In this document: positions 8,725 to 18,034 of the stretch, piece by piece
Layout of the letters: each line of letters begins with the position of its first letter
Numbering within the stretch: position 1 is the first letter of the stretch
NCBI GenBank assembly: GCA_963746465.1
Contig: CAVVAY010000005.1
Coordinates: 1 to 64,000, forward strand
Reading direction: 5' to 3'
Length of the DNA stretch: 64,000 bases
DNA from: CAVVAY01 sp963746465
Lineage (GTDB): Bacteria; Actinomycetota; Actinomycetes; JACCUZ01
The notes under the pieces: model-generated
Databases searched by the model: none
What the model was told of the DNA's origin: nothing
What the model saw: only the letters and a program-made list of their open reading frames with translations
Made by a program: the position numbers and the translations under genes

Positions 8725-9711
8725 ATGCTCGATTTCCAAGTCCCCCGAATCACCAGTGAGACGGTCGAGGACAATCGTGGCTCGTTCACGATTGAGCCGC
8801 TCGATCGTGGCTTCGGCTACACGTTCGGCAACTCGCTGCGGCGCGTCCTGCTGAGCTCGCTCGCCGGCGCCGCCGTCACGAGCGTGCGCATCGAGGGGGT
8901 CGCGCACGAGTTCTCGACGATCAAGGGGGTCACCGAGGACGTCACGGACATCGTCCTGAACCTCAAGGGCATCGTCTGCCGGATGCACTCAGACGCCAGC
9001 GAGGTCGAGGCGCCGCTCGTCGTGACCGGGCCCGGGGAGATCACGGCGAAGGACATCGACCTGCCGTCCGGCGTCGAGGTGCTCAACCCCGACGTCCACA
9101 TCGCGACGCTCGAGAAGAAGACCAAGCTCGAGCTGTACCTCACGATCGGGCGCGGCCGCGGCTACCGCCAGTCGGAGGACAACAAGTCGCCCGATCAGCC
9201 GATCGGCGTCATCCCGATCGACTCGATCTTCTCGCCGGTGCGCCGTGTCGCCTACGCGGTGGAGCCCGCGCGCGTCGGTCAGCGCACCGACTACGACAAG
9301 CTCACGCTCGACATCGAGACCGACGGGTCGATCGATCCGCAGGCGGCACTGCGCGAGGCGGCGGAGATCCTCATCGCCCAGCTTGCGATCTTCACCGACG
9401 CCGATCGGATCGAGGAGCTGCGCGCCGGTCCGGGCGGCCAGCTCGAGGGCGCCAACGGCAACTCGGCCCTCGGCGGCCCCGGTGGCGCGGCCGGCGGCTC
9501 GGCGGGACCGATGCACGACATCCTCATCGAGGAGCTCGAGCTCGGCGTGCGGTCCTACAACTGCCTCAAGCGGGCCGGGATCCAGACCGTCGGCGACCTC
9601 ATCTCCAAGTCCGAGGGCGAGCTCAACGCGATCCCGAACTTCGGCAAGAAGTCCATCGACGAGGTGATCGAGACGCTGCACAACCGCGGTCTCGATCTCC
9701 GCGACGACTGA
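8725..9711 (+). CDS. rpoA: RNA polymerase subunit alpha
   Basis: RpoA dimerises to nucleate RNA polymerase and contacts regulators and UP elements through its C-terminal domain. The 328-residue protein has the N-terminal dimerisation motif YTFGNSLRRVLLSSLAGAAV, the second domain with RGRGYRQSEDNK, and VIPIDSIFSPVRRVAY. A Gly/Ala/Ser linker (about residues 235-262) precedes the helix-hairpin-helix CTD with IEELELGVRSYNCLKRAGI and LNAIPNFGKKSIDEV. Intact. A TAGGAC sequence lies close upstream of the ATG. Confidence 0.98.
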   Translation: MLDFQVPRITSETVEDNRGSFTIEPLDRGFGYTFGNSLRRVLLSSLAGAAVTSVRIEGVAHEFSTIKGVTEDVTDIVLNLKGIVCRMHSDASEVEAPLVVTGPGEITAKDIDLPSGVEVLNPDVHIATLEKKTKLELYLTIGRGRGYRQSEDNKSPDQPIGVIPIDSIFSPVRRVAYAVEPARVGQRTDYDKLTLDIETDGSIDPQAALREAAEILIAQLAIFTDADRIEELRAGPGGQLEGANGNSALGGPGGAAGGSAGPMHDILIEELELGVRSYNCLKRAGIQTVGDLISKSEGELNAIPNFGKKSIDEVIETLHNRGLDLRDD

Positions 9712-9721
9712 CGTGGATCTC

Positions 9722-9727
9722 TAGACT
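9722..9727 (+). promoter_or_regulatory. Possible -10 box before rplQ
   Basis: TAGACT lies 12 bases before the rplQ ATG at 9740 in the 28-base gap after rpoA. There is no Shine-Dalgarno sequence. It may give rplQ a separate leaderless-type start. Confidence 0.35.
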
Positions 9728-9739
9728 CCCGATCCGCTC

Positions 9740-10093
9740 ATGCGCCATCAACAGAAACGCAACAAGCTCAGCCGCGACTCCGCCCATCGCAAGGCGCTGT
9801 TCATGAACCTCTGCAAGGAGGTCATCGAGCATGAGCGGATCAAGACGACCGAGGCCAAGGCCAAGGCCGTCAAGCCCGAGCTCGAGAAGCTCATCACCCT
9901 CGCCAAGCGCGGTGACCTGCATGCCCGGCGCCAGGCGCTCAGCACACTCGGGCAGGACAAGTTCGCGGTGCACACGCTGTTCGAGGAGATCGCGCCGCGG
10001 TACACCGATCGCCCGGGTGGCTACACGCGCATCCTGAAGCTCGGGCCCCGGCGCAGCGACTCCACCGAGATGGTCTTCCTGGAGCTCGTCTAG
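9740..10093 (+). CDS. rplQ: 50S ribosomal protein L17
   Basis: The 117-residue protein MRHQQKRNKLSRDSAHRKAL, with FMNLCKEVIEHERIKTTEAKAK and the C-terminal PGGYTRILKLGPRRSDSTEM, is a complete L17 of the polypeptide-exit-tunnel rim. It closes the alpha operon. It converges on a short minus-strand gene with 28 bases between the stops. Confidence 0.98.
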   Translation: MRHQQKRNKLSRDSAHRKALFMNLCKEVIEHERIKTTEAKAKAVKPELEKLITLAKRGDLHARRQALSTLGQDKFAVHTLFEEIAPRYTDRPGGYTRILKLGPRRSDSTEMVFLELV

Positions 10094-10121
10094 CTCGAGG
10101 GGCGGGCCTCCCGAACCCGGA

Positions 10122-10304
10122 TCAGCGCCGGCGCGCGCGGCGCACCAGCAGGGCGGGCGGGATCGACGCGACGCCGCCAAGTCCGAGGGCGAGCGGCAGG
10201 CAGCAGCCGGTCACGCGGATCGAGCCGCCGCCTCGGGTCCGGCGGGAGTAGGAGGGAAATGGGCCCCAGAACCCGAACCCGCCCTCCTTGCGGCGACGTG
10301 GCAT
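10122..10304 (-). CDS. Small basic membrane protein, function unknown
   Basis: A 60-residue product with the basic, aromatic N-terminus MPRRRKEGGFGFWGPFPSYS, then RRTRGGGSIRV, a hydrophobic segment TGCCLPLALGLGGVASIPPA and a basic tail LLVRRARRR. The layout is a single short membrane span with a Cys-Cys pair at its start and positive charge on both sides. I do not recognise the family. It looks coding because the composition is membrane-like and the stop lies neatly before the convergent rplQ stop. The gene has no obvious partner; the large surface-protein gene ends 65 bases upstream of its start on the same strand. Confidence 0.55.
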   Translation of the reverse strand: MPRRRKEGGFGFWGPFPSYSRRTRGGGSIRVTGCCLPLALGLGGVASIPPALLVRRARRR

Positions 10305-10369
10305 TCGCCCCCCGTACCCGGGCGGGCGCGCCCGCACGCCGCGACCCGCGCGCTGGGACCCACCCTGCG

Positions 10370-12901
10370 TCAGCCGATGCGCAGCGTGGCCGCGTCGCGG
10401 GCAGAGACGCCCGCCGGTGAGATCGCGCGGACGACGATCTTGTAGGTACCTCGCGCCGCGCGCCTGCCCTTGATCTTGCCGTTCCAGGTGAGCGAGGCAC
10501 GGCCGGCATCGCGGCGCGTGGTGCTCACGGTGGCAACCACGCGCTTGCCGCGCAGCACCGTGAGCGTGACCTTGGCGGCCGCGTTCAGGACGAAGCGCAC
10601 CTGCACCCGCCTGCCCTGGGCGGCGCGGAGGCTGCCGGCGGCCAGCAACACCGTCAGGCGGGGGGCGGCGGTCGTCGAAACGGTGCCACCGGTCTGCCCG
10701 GTGCTGCCGTTCTGCCCGGTGGCGCCGGTTTGGCCTGCGCTGCCTGCCGGGCCGGCGCTGCCTGCCGGGCCGGCGCTGCCCGCCGCGCCGGTGGCGCCCG
10801 CGGTGCCGGCGGTGCCTGCCACCCCGCCGTCGCCGGTCTGCCCGGTGGCGCCGGTTGCGCCGGTCTGCCCGGTCGTGCCGGACTGCCCGGTGGCGCCTGC
10901 TACGCCGGTGGCGCCCGCCAGGCCGCCGTCGCCGGTCTGCCCGGCGGCTCCGGTGGCGCCGGTGGCGCCGGTGGCGCCCGTTGAGCCGGTGGCGCCCGTG
11001 GAGCCCGTTGAGCCGGTGGCGCCCGTGGAGCCGGCCGCGCCCGTGGAGCCCGTGGCGCCCGTGGAGCCTGCCGGGCCGGCAGGGCCGGCCGGCCCTGTCG
11101 GCGGCGCGGTGGCGGCGATGGTCAGGGTCTGCGTGGCCGTTCCGAGGTTGCCGGCGGGATCCGGGACGGAGGCGATGACCGGCCACGTGCCCTCACCGAC
11201 GAAGACCGCGGTCGCATTCCACCCGCCGCTGGCCTGCACGAGCGTCGTCATCGTCTGACCGGCGATCGACACGGTGACGATCGTGCCGGGCGCAGCGTCG
11301 GAGGTCCCGGCGATGGTCGGGTCGAGGTCGTTCGTCGCAGCGGTCGCGCCGCCCGTGATCGCGACGAACGGCGACACGGTGTCGACGGTCAGCGTCTGGG
11401 TGAAGCCGGCCAGGTTCCCTGCCCCATCCGCGACCGACATGACCACACGATGGGGCCCGTTGGAGAGCGCATCGGCGGTGACCGACCAGGTCCCGTCGCT
11501 CTGCACCGGTCCGGTGAGCGTCTGGTCGGCGAGCGCGACGGTCACGGTCGTGCCGGGCGCGACGTCCGCGGTCCCGGTGATGTCCGGGGTGGAATCGTCG
11601 GTCAGCGCGCTCGTTCCGCCGGTGATCGTCACCGCGGGAGCCACGGTGTCGACGGTCAGCACCTGGCTGTCGGTGCCGTCGTTGCCGGCCGGGTCGCTGA
11701 CGGAGGCGGTGACGGTACGCGTGCCGTCGGTGAGCGCGGTCGGGGTGACGTTCCACGTCCCTCCGGCGTGCACGAGCGCGTTCAGGCTCTGCAGGGCGAT
11801 GTCACGCGGACGATCGTCCCCGGCGCGACGTCGCTGGTGCCGGAGATCGTCGGCGTCGCGTCGTTCGTCGTCTCGGAGGGCCCACCGTCGATGCTGACGA
11901 CGGGCAGCACCGTGTCGACCGTCAGCTGCTGGGTCGCGCTCCCCGGGTTCTGGGCACCGTCGGTGACCGACGCGACCACGGGGTAGGTGGCGTTCGCCAG
12001 GATCGCCGAGGTCACCGACCACGCGCCGTCGGACGGCGTCGCGTGCAGGATCTGCCCGCCGAGCGCCACCGTGACGACGGCCGGCGCGACGACATCGGTC
12101 GTGCCGGTGATCGTGGGGGTCGTGTCGGTGGTCATCGCGGCGGATCCGCCGGCGATCGTGACCACGGGCGGCGCGCTGTAGAACTCGTTGGAGTCAAGCG
12201 AGATCGCGCCGTTGCGAGCCAGCGCGCGGCCGTTGACCTCGGTTCCCGCACCGATCGCCAGCGCGTCGAGCGCCATGAGCGTGCCCGCGAACTTCGCGTT
12301 CGCGCCGACGGCGGCCGCGCCGTTGACCTGCCAGAAGACACGGGAGGCCCGGGCGCCGTTTGTCAGGGTGACGCGGGCGCCGGCCGCCATGGTGAGTGCG
12401 CCCCCGACCTTGAAGACGAAGACGGCGTTCGCATCGCCCCCACCATCGAGGATCACCGTTCCGGTGTTTCCCACGGCGGCGGCGCTCGAGTGCAGGCCCG
12501 GGGCGAGCGTGAGGGTGGCCAGGTCGCCCGCGAGGGCCGTGCCACCGGGCCTGCCGGCGACCTCGTTGTAGGCCGCCACGAGGTCGGCGTGCGCCTGGTC
12601 GGCTGTGCTGCCGACCCGGGTCGCGCCGGTGACGACGCCGGGCGGAAATCCCGTCGGCTGGGTGTTCGCCTTGACGCCCAGGTCCCCGCGCAGCGTGGTG
12701 TGGGGAGTGCCGGGGGCGCTGACGGTATTGCCGACCGATGCGCCGCTGAGCACCGCGTAGGTCGATGCCTGGCCGAGGTCGACCATGGACGTCGGGGCGG
12801 CGACGGCGGGCGCGAGCGGCCGGCCCGAAACCCGCGATCAGCAGGCCTCCGGCGAGCATGACGACGCAGAGACGACGGGAAGATGTGCGCCTGGCGGACA
12901 T
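10370..12901 (-). CDS. Secreted surface protein: DUF3494 (ice-binding-like) domain, Ig-like repeats, collagen-like stretch; two frameshifts
   Basis: ATG at 12901 (site GAAGGGGG) begins a basic signal peptide MSARRTSSRRLCVVMLAGGL ending GPAARA. One base is out near 12820, after which LGQASTYAVLSGASVGNT, LRGDLGV, LVAAYNEVAGRPGG, LAPGLHSSAAAVG, FVFKVGGALTMAAGARV and RVFWQVNGAAAVGANAKFAG are the DUF3494 beta-solenoid seen in ice-binding proteins and adhesins. Four Ig-like repeats follow, each with VTVDTV-, DxTPTIxGT- and G-TWxV-type motifs; a second indel lies near 11805. Then come about 110 residues of GXX triplets (GAT, GST, GPA) and a basic C-terminal domain resembling those of other secreted proteins here. 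Likely a cell-surface adhesin or ice-interacting protein; ice binding itself is unproven. Confidence 0.8.
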
Positions 12902-12917
12902 GCGGACCCCCTTCAAA

Positions 12918-12963
12918 GGGGGGCTGTCCGAGCCCGGCGGTGGGGGCTGTCCGAGCCCGGCGG
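12918..12963. repeat. Two tandem 23-nt repeats in the leader of the DUF3494 gene
   Basis: The 20-base unit GGGCTGTCCGAGCCCGGCGG occurs at 12921-12940 and again at 12944-12963, with a period of 23 bases. It lies 20-62 bases upstream of the minus-strand start at 12901. The unit has partial dyad symmetry (GGGCT...AGCCC). A regulator-binding site or an RNA leader element are both possible. Confidence 0.75.
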
Positions 12964-13087
12964 GTGACTGTCCTGTCACGGGGTCCATCGGCGTCCGCCG
13001 ACGCGAGCTTGACGCGAACGACCTGGGGTGGACGAGCGGGCCGCCACCCGGCAGGCAGGGCGCGCGGCCTGGGATGCTCCCGCGCGA

Positions 13088-13816
13088 ATGACCAGTCGCC
13101 TCGAGCTCGAGTACGCCGGGACCGCGTTCGCGGGCTGGGCGCGCCAGCCCGGACAGCGCACGGTGCAGGAGGAGGTCGAGAAGGCGCTGTGCATCGTGCT
13201 GCGTGAGGACGCCGTGTCGCTGACGGTCGCCGGCCGCACGGATGCGGGCGTGCACGCGTGGGGACAGGTCTGCTCCTTCGAGCACGAGGCCGTCGACCCG
13301 CTGCGCCTCAACGCGCTGCTGCCCGACGACGTCGCGGTCCTGGACTGCAACCCGGCGCCGGACGGCTTCGACGCGCGCAACGACGCGACCTCGCGCACGT
13401 ACTGCTACCGCGTCCTGAACCGTCGCGCGCGCTCGGTCTGGCTGCGCGACCGCGCCTTCTGGTTTCACCGCCGCATCGACCGCGCGGCGCTGCAGGCGTG
13501 CGCCGAGGCGCTGCCGGGCACGCACGACTTCACGGCGTTCACACCGACCGAGACCCGCCACACGCGCTTCGAGCGCAGCGTCCTGTCGGCGCGCTGGGAC
13601 GTCGACGGGGACCTGCTCGAGTTCTGGATCACGGCCGACACCTTCATGCGCCACATGAACCGCATCCTCGTCGGGACGATGCTCGACGTCGCCGCCGGCA
13701 ACCGGACCGTGGACGACTTCACGACGCTGCTGGCGGGGCGGCCGCGCTCCGCGGCCGGGGCGACGGCGCCGCCGCAGGGGCTCGCGCTGGCCTCCGTGGC
13801 CTATCCAGGGCGCTGA
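13088..13816 (+). CDS. truA: tRNA pseudouridine(38-40) synthase TruA
   Basis: TruA isomerises U38-U40 in the tRNA anticodon stem-loop. From ATG 13088 (GATGCT nine bases upstream) the 242-residue protein starts MTSRLELEYAGTAFAGWARQ and has the catalytic aspartate in AGRTDAGVHAWGQV. Later motifs NDATSRTYCYRVLNR, HDFTAFTP and FMRHMNRILVGTMLDVAAG are family hallmarks. An upstream in-frame start at 13028 is possible but adds residues without homologous character. truA downstream of rplQ is the usual actinobacterial order, here interrupted by the two minus-strand genes. Confidence 0.95.
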   Translation: MTSRLELEYAGTAFAGWARQPGQRTVQEEVEKALCIVLREDAVSLTVAGRTDAGVHAWGQVCSFEHEAVDPLRLNALLPDDVAVLDCNPAPDGFDARNDATSRTYCYRVLNRRARSVWLRDRAFWFHRRIDRAALQACAEALPGTHDFTAFTPTETRHTRFERSVLSARWDVDGDLLEFWITADTFMRHMNRILVGTMLDVAAGNRTVDDFTTLLAGRPRSAAGATAPPQGLALASVAYPGR

Positions 13817-13817
13817 C

Positions 13818-13823
13818 TATCCT
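13818..13823 (+). promoter_or_regulatory. -10 box before surE
   Basis: TATCCT lies 10 bases before the surE ATG, just after the truA stop, with no ribosome site between. Leaderless-type arrangement. Confidence 0.5.
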
Positions 13824-13833
13824 CGAGAGTCGC

Positions 13834-14661
13834 ATGAAGGTGCTGCTCACCAACGACGACGGGATCGAGGCCGACGGGCTGCAGGCGCTGCGGCGGGCGC
13901 TGCTCGCCGTGCCCGGGATCGAGCTCGTCGTCATCGCGCCGGACGGCAACCGCTCGGCGATGGCGCGGTCGATCACCACGATGCGCCCCTTGTGGGTCCA
14001 GGAGATCGACTTCGACGACGGCACCCGCGGCTACGCGACCGACGGCACGCCGGTGGACTGCGTGCGCCTCGCGAACCTCGGCCTCGTCGAGGGCTTCGAG
14101 GCCGAGCTCATCGTCTCCGGGATCAACCACGGCGCCAATCTGGGCGACGACATCACCTATTCCGGCACCGTCGCGGCGGCGCTCGAGGGCATCGTGCTCG
14201 GGCTGCCGGCGATCGCGGTCTCCCAGCAGTCGGCGGCGCGCGAGATGGACTTCCGCCTGTCGGACTCCTTCGACTTCGAGGAGGGCGCGCGCTTCGTCGC
14301 CCGCGTCGTCGAGGAGATCGCCGACGTGCCGCTGCAGTCCGGCACGCTGCTGAACGTCAACTGCCCTGCCTGCGATGCCGGCGGCGTCGAGGTCACGCGG
14401 CTGGGCAAGCGCATCTACCGCGACGAGCTGACGCTGACGCGTGACAGCGATCCCGACCAGCCCGGACGCCGGCGCTACTGGGTCTACGGCGCCGATCACG
14501 GCTTCCACGACGAGCCCGGCACCGACCTCGCCGCCGTGGCGGCGGGAAGGATCGCCGTGACGCCGCTGCACTTCGACCTCACGGATGCCGCGGGCATGGA
14601 CGCGCTGCAGCGCCACGATCTCGGCCGGCTGCTGGCGCCGGCCGCCCGGGAGGTGGAGTGA
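13834..14661 (+). CDS. surE: 5'/3'-nucleotidase SurE
   Basis: SurE is a metal-dependent nucleoside 5'-monophosphate phosphatase of stationary-phase survival. The 275-residue protein opens MKVLLTNDDGIEADGLQALR with the metal-binding NDDG motif, then APDGNRSAMARSIT with the conserved Ser/Asn pocket, TDGTPVDCVRLA, and SGINHGANLGDDITYSGTV. These are all active-site segments of the family. The stop overlaps the ligA GTG (GTGA), so surE and ligA are probably translated together. Confidence 0.96.
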   Translation: MKVLLTNDDGIEADGLQALRRALLAVPGIELVVIAPDGNRSAMARSITTMRPLWVQEIDFDDGTRGYATDGTPVDCVRLANLGLVEGFEAELIVSGINHGANLGDDITYSGTVAAALEGIVLGLPAIAVSQQSAAREMDFRLSDSFDFEEGARFVARVVEEIADVPLQSGTLLNVNCPACDAGGVEVTRLGKRIYRDELTLTRDSDPDQPGRRRYWVYGADHGFHDEPGTDLAAVAAGRIAVTPLHFDLTDAAGMDALQRHDLGRLLAPAAREVE

Positions 14662-16673
14662 CGGCGACGGAGGCGCAGGCGCGGGCCGCGGAGCTGCGCG
14701 AGCAGCTGCACCATCACGGCTACCGCTACTACGTCCTCGACGATCCGCAGATCGGCGACGACGACTACGACGCGCTGCTCGACGAGCTGCGCGCCCTCGA
14801 GGCCGAGCATCCCGAGCTCCTGACGCCCGACTCGCCGACCCAGCGCGTCGGCGGCGCGCCCGTCTCCTCGCTGCCGAAGGTCGAGCACGAGATCCCGATG
14901 CTGTCGCTTGGAAACGCCCGTTCAGCGGAGGAGCTGCGCGCCTGGGTGGCGCGGATGCGCACGCACCTCGCGCGCGAGGGCATCGAGGATCCCGACTTCG
15001 AGTTCGTCGCCGAGCCGAAGATCGACGGGCTCGCGATCTCGCTGCGCTACGAGGACGGCGTGCTCGCGCGCGGGGCGACGCGCGGCAACGGCGAGATCGG
15101 CGAGGACGTCACGCACAACCTGCGCACGATCCCGACGATCCCGCTGAAGGTCGCCGGCGCCCCGCCGGTCCTCGAGGTGCGCGGCGAGATCTACATGTCG
15201 CTGAAGGACTTCGCCGCGCTCAACGAGCGCCGCGCCGAAGCGGGGCTGTCGACGTTCATGAACCCGCGCAACGCCGCCGCCGGGACGATCCGCCAGCTCG
15301 ACCCGCGCCTCGCGCGCGAGCGCCCGCTGTCGATGTGGTCCTACGGCATCGGTCGCGTCGAGGGCCTGCACCTCACGAGCCACTGGGAGTCGCTGGAGTG
15401 GCTGCGCGACCACGGCTTCCGCGTCAACGCCGACGTCCGCCTGCTGCGCTCGGAGGACGAGGTGGTCGCGCAATGCCTCGCGTGGCAGGAGCGCCGCGGG
15501 GGCCTGGACTTCGAGATCGACGGCGTGGTCGTGAAGGTGAGCGACCTCGAGCTGCAGCGGCGCCTCGGCGTCGTGGGGCGCGATCCGCGCTGGGCGATCG
15601 CCTGGAAGTTCCCGCCGACGACAACGGTCACGACGCTGCGCGAGATCATGTGGAACGTCGGCAAGTTCGGCGACCTGCACCCCTTCGCGATGCTCGAGCC
15701 CGTCCACGTCGGCGGGGTCACGGTGAAGCTTGCGACGCTGCACAACGAGGAGGACCTCGCGCGCAAGGACCTGCGCGTCGGCGACGAGGTCATCGTGCTG
15801 CGCGCCGGCGACGTCATCCCGCAGGTCGTCTCACCCGCGCCGCATGCCGTCGAGCGTCCCGGCCGCGCGGACCCGCCCGGCCCGCCCGCGCGCTGCCCCG
15901 TCTGCGACACCCCGACCGTCAAGCCGGTCGAGGGCGTCTTCACGAAGTGCCCGAACCCCGTCTGCCCGGGGCGGCAGTGGCAGCTGCTCAAGCACTTCGT
16001 ATCTCGCGGGGCGATGGACATCGACGGGCTCGGCGAGAAGCAGGTCGGCCAGCTGCAGCACGCCGGCCTCGTGACGACGGCCGCCGACTTCTACCGCCTG
16101 ACACCAGAGCAGCTGCTCGAGCTCGAGGGCTACGGCGAGATCTCGGCGAACCGGATCGTGCAGAACATCGCCGAGTCCAGGGAGCGGCCGTTCGGGCGCC
16201 TGCTCTTCGCGATCGGCCTCGAGGAGGTCGGCTTCGTCACCGGACGCAACCTCGCCCAGCGCTTCCGCACGGTGGACGCGCTGCTGGCCGCGAGCGCGGA
16301 GCAGATCGAGCAGACGCCCGGCGTCGGGCCGAAGATGGCGCAGCGGATCGCCGAGCAGCTCGCCGAGGCGCCGATGCGGGCGCTGATCGAGGACCTGCGC
16401 AGCGTCGGCGTGAGCATGGCGCTGGAGGGTCCGCCGCCCGGGGAGGGTCCACTCGCCGGCAAGACCTTCGTCCTCACGGGCACCCTTCCCGACCTCACCC
16501 GCGAGCAGGCGACCGCGCGCATCGAGGGCGCGGGCGGCCGCGTGACCTCGAGCGTTTCGAGGAAGACCGACTACGTGGTGGCGGGCGCCACCCCCGGCTC
16601 CAAGCTCGAGAAGGCCGAGCGCCTCGGCGTCGCGGTGCTCGACGAGGAGGGGCTGCTCGGGCTGCTGCCGTGA
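14658..16673 (+). CDS. ligA: NAD-dependent DNA ligase LigA
   Basis: LigA seals nicks in replication and repair using NAD+. The 671-residue product has domain Ia (YYVLDDPQIGDDDYDALL), the adenylation motif with the catalytic Lys in EPKIDGLAISLRYE, GEIYM, DFEIDGVVVKV and WAIAWKFPP. The OB-fold segment is slightly unusual: WNVGKFGDLHPFAMLEPVHV where most ligases have VGRTG. Four zinc Cys (CPVCD, CPNPVC), helix-hairpin-helix repeats and a C-terminal BRCT domain (GKTFVLTGTLPDLTRE) follow. GTG 14658 overlaps the surE stop. Confidence 0.97.
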   Translation: MTATEAQARAAELREQLHHHGYRYYVLDDPQIGDDDYDALLDELRALEAEHPELLTPDSPTQRVGGAPVSSLPKVEHEIPMLSLGNARSAEELRAWVARMRTHLAREGIEDPDFEFVAEPKIDGLAISLRYEDGVLARGATRGNGEIGEDVTHNLRTIPTIPLKVAGAPPVLEVRGEIYMSLKDFAALNERRAEAGLSTFMNPRNAAAGTIRQLDPRLARERPLSMWSYGIGRVEGLHLTSHWESLEWLRDHGFRVNADVRLLRSEDEVVAQCLAWQERRGGLDFEIDGVVVKVSDLELQRRLGVVGRDPRWAIAWKFPPTTTVTTLREIMWNVGKFGDLHPFAMLEPVHVGGVTVKLATLHNEEDLARKDLRVGDEVIVLRAGDVIPQVVSPAPHAVERPGRADPPGPPARCPVCDTPTVKPVEGVFTKCPNPVCPGRQWQLLKHFVSRGAMDIDGLGEKQVGQLQHAGLVTTAADFYRLTPEQLLELEGYGEISANRIVQNIAESRERPFGRLLFAIGLEEVGFVTGRNLAQRFRTVDALLAASAEQIEQTPGVGPKMAQRIAEQLAEAPMRALIEDLRSVGVSMALEGPPPGEGPLAGKTFVLTGTLPDLTREQATARIEGAGGRVTSSVSRKTDYVVAGATPGSKLEKAERLGVAVLDEEGLLGLLP

Positions 16674-16677
16674 GCGG

Positions 16678-17952
16678 CTACGGCGGCGAGACGGCGCCGC
16701 CCGAGGACGGCACCGCCGCAGGCGGCGTCGCTAGCGCCGGCAGCGGCGGGCCGTCCAGGCGTGCCATCGCGACCGTCATGCGATCCTCGCGCGCCTTGGC
16801 GCGCAACGTGTTCGCGGCATTGGACATCAGCGCGAAGACCACCTCGCGGCCGCCCGCGGTGTGGCAGTAGCCCGCGAGCGCGCTGACGAGACGCAGCGTC
16901 CCGGTCTTGACCTGGCAGCGTCCCGCGGCCGCGGTGCGCCGCAGGCGCGACTTGACCGTGCCCGTCAGCCCGGCGACCGCAAGCGAGGAGCGGAAGGGGC
17001 CCGCGACGTCGGGCTTGCTCATCCGCTGCAGCAGCGACACGATCTGGCGCGGCGTGGAGCGATTGGAGCGCGAGAGCCCTGAGCCGTCGACGATCTTCCT
17101 GGGCCGCAGCCCGAAGCCGTCGAGCGTGTCGCGCACGACCTCGGCGCCCGCCGCCTGGGTTCCGCTGTCGCGGTAGCGCGCGCCGAGGTCCTTGAGCAGC
17201 ATCTCGGCGGCGAAGTTGTTGGACGGGACGTTCGTGAACCGCGCGAGCTCGGCGACGCTGCGCGAGGGGACGACGGCGATCGAGCGCGGATCGCCGGGCG
17301 CGACGCCGGCACGGCTGTGGCCGGCGATCGCGACCCCCGCGGCACGCAGCTGCGCCGCGAAGCGGCCCGCCGCGAAGCGGGCGGCGTCCAGGCGCGCGCG
17401 GCCGCGGAAGATCCCGCGGTCGTAGGCCAGCGCGCTGAGCACGCCGCCCAGGTCGGAGTCATAGCCCGCGCAGCAGGCCGAGCGCAGGGTGTCGAATGCG
17501 GTCTCGTCACCGATGACGGCGCCCGACACGCGCAGTACGCCCGCGGCGCGCACGGCGCGGGCCAGCACCCGCGCCGCCTCGTCGCCGAAGAAGGGGTCGC
17601 CGCCGCCGACGAGCACGAGGTCGCCGCGCAGCGTGCCGTCAAGCTCCAGGGCAGCGGTGGCAGCCGCGACCGCGCTCGTCCGCAGCGTCGCGGCGGCGCC
17701 GAGGCGCAGGAGCGCGGTCGACGTCGTGTAGAGCTTCTCGGTCGATGCCGGGATGCGCGCGACGTCCGCGCGCTGTGCGAAGAGCTCGCGGCCGTCGGCG
17801 AGATCGGCGACGAAGGCGCCCGACGCCGATCCGGCCGTATCCATCTCCTTCGCGAGCGCCGCGCGCAGATCCCCCTCGCTGAAGGCGAGCGCGGGCGCCG
17901 CGCCGCCGAGGAGGGCCGCGGCGGCGAGCAGGGTCACGAGAATCCGCCGCAT
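16678..17952 (-). CDS. dacB: D-alanyl-D-alanine carboxypeptidase/endopeptidase, PBP4 type
   Basis: This secreted penicillin-binding protein trims peptidoglycan peptides. From ATG 17952 the 424-residue product has a signal peptide MRRILVTLLAAAALLGGAAP ending ALA. The three catalytic boxes are present: SxxK in PASTEKLYT, SxN in VPSNNFAAEML, and KTG in CQVKTGTLR. The inserted domain between SxxK and SxN and the length are those of the DacB/PBP4 class (MEROPS S13). It converges on ligA with 4 bases between the stops. A TACCCT lies only 2 bases before the ATG, too close to use as it stands. Confidence 0.93.
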   Translation of the reverse strand: MRRILVTLLAAAALLGGAAPALAFSEGDLRAALAKEMDTAGSASGAFVADLADGRELFAQRADVARIPASTEKLYTTSTALLRLGAAATLRTSAVAAATAALELDGTLRGDLVLVGGGDPFFGDEAARVLARAVRAAGVLRVSGAVIGDETAFDTLRSACCAGYDSDLGGVLSALAYDRGIFRGRARLDAARFAAGRFAAQLRAAGVAIAGHSRAGVAPGDPRSIAVVPSRSVAELARFTNVPSNNFAAEMLLKDLGARYRDSGTQAAGAEVVRDTLDGFGLRPRKIVDGSGLSRSNRSTPRQIVSLLQRMSKPDVAGPFRSSLAVAGLTGTVKSRLRRTAAAGRCQVKTGTLRLVSALAGYCHTAGGREVVFALMSNAANTLRAKAREDRMTVAMARLDGPPLPALATPPAAVPSSGGAVSPP

Positions 17953-18020
17953 CGAGGGTAGACAACAGCACGCGCGGCGGGAAGGAGCGCCAGACGTACG
18001 AGGGCGGCGGGGTCGAGCCG

Positions 18021-18026
18021 TAGAAT
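18021..18026 (+). promoter_or_regulatory. -10 box before the patatin gene
   Basis: TAGAAT is followed by eight bases and then the ATG at 18035, with no Shine-Dalgarno sequence. This is one of the clearest leaderless-type promoters in the window. Confidence 0.65.
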
Positions 18027-18034
18027 CAGCCGCC

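Noticed and set aside
10680..11100. Dense short repeats that could be taken for a CRISPR or satellite array
   Set aside because: The repeats are 9-base GXX codon triplets in frame with the surface protein; there are no spacers of constant length. No CRISPR array or cas gene was seen anywhere.
17953..17960. TACCCT as a leaderless promoter for the PBP4 gene
   Set aside because: It is only two bases before the ATG, too near for transcription to start upstream of the codon.
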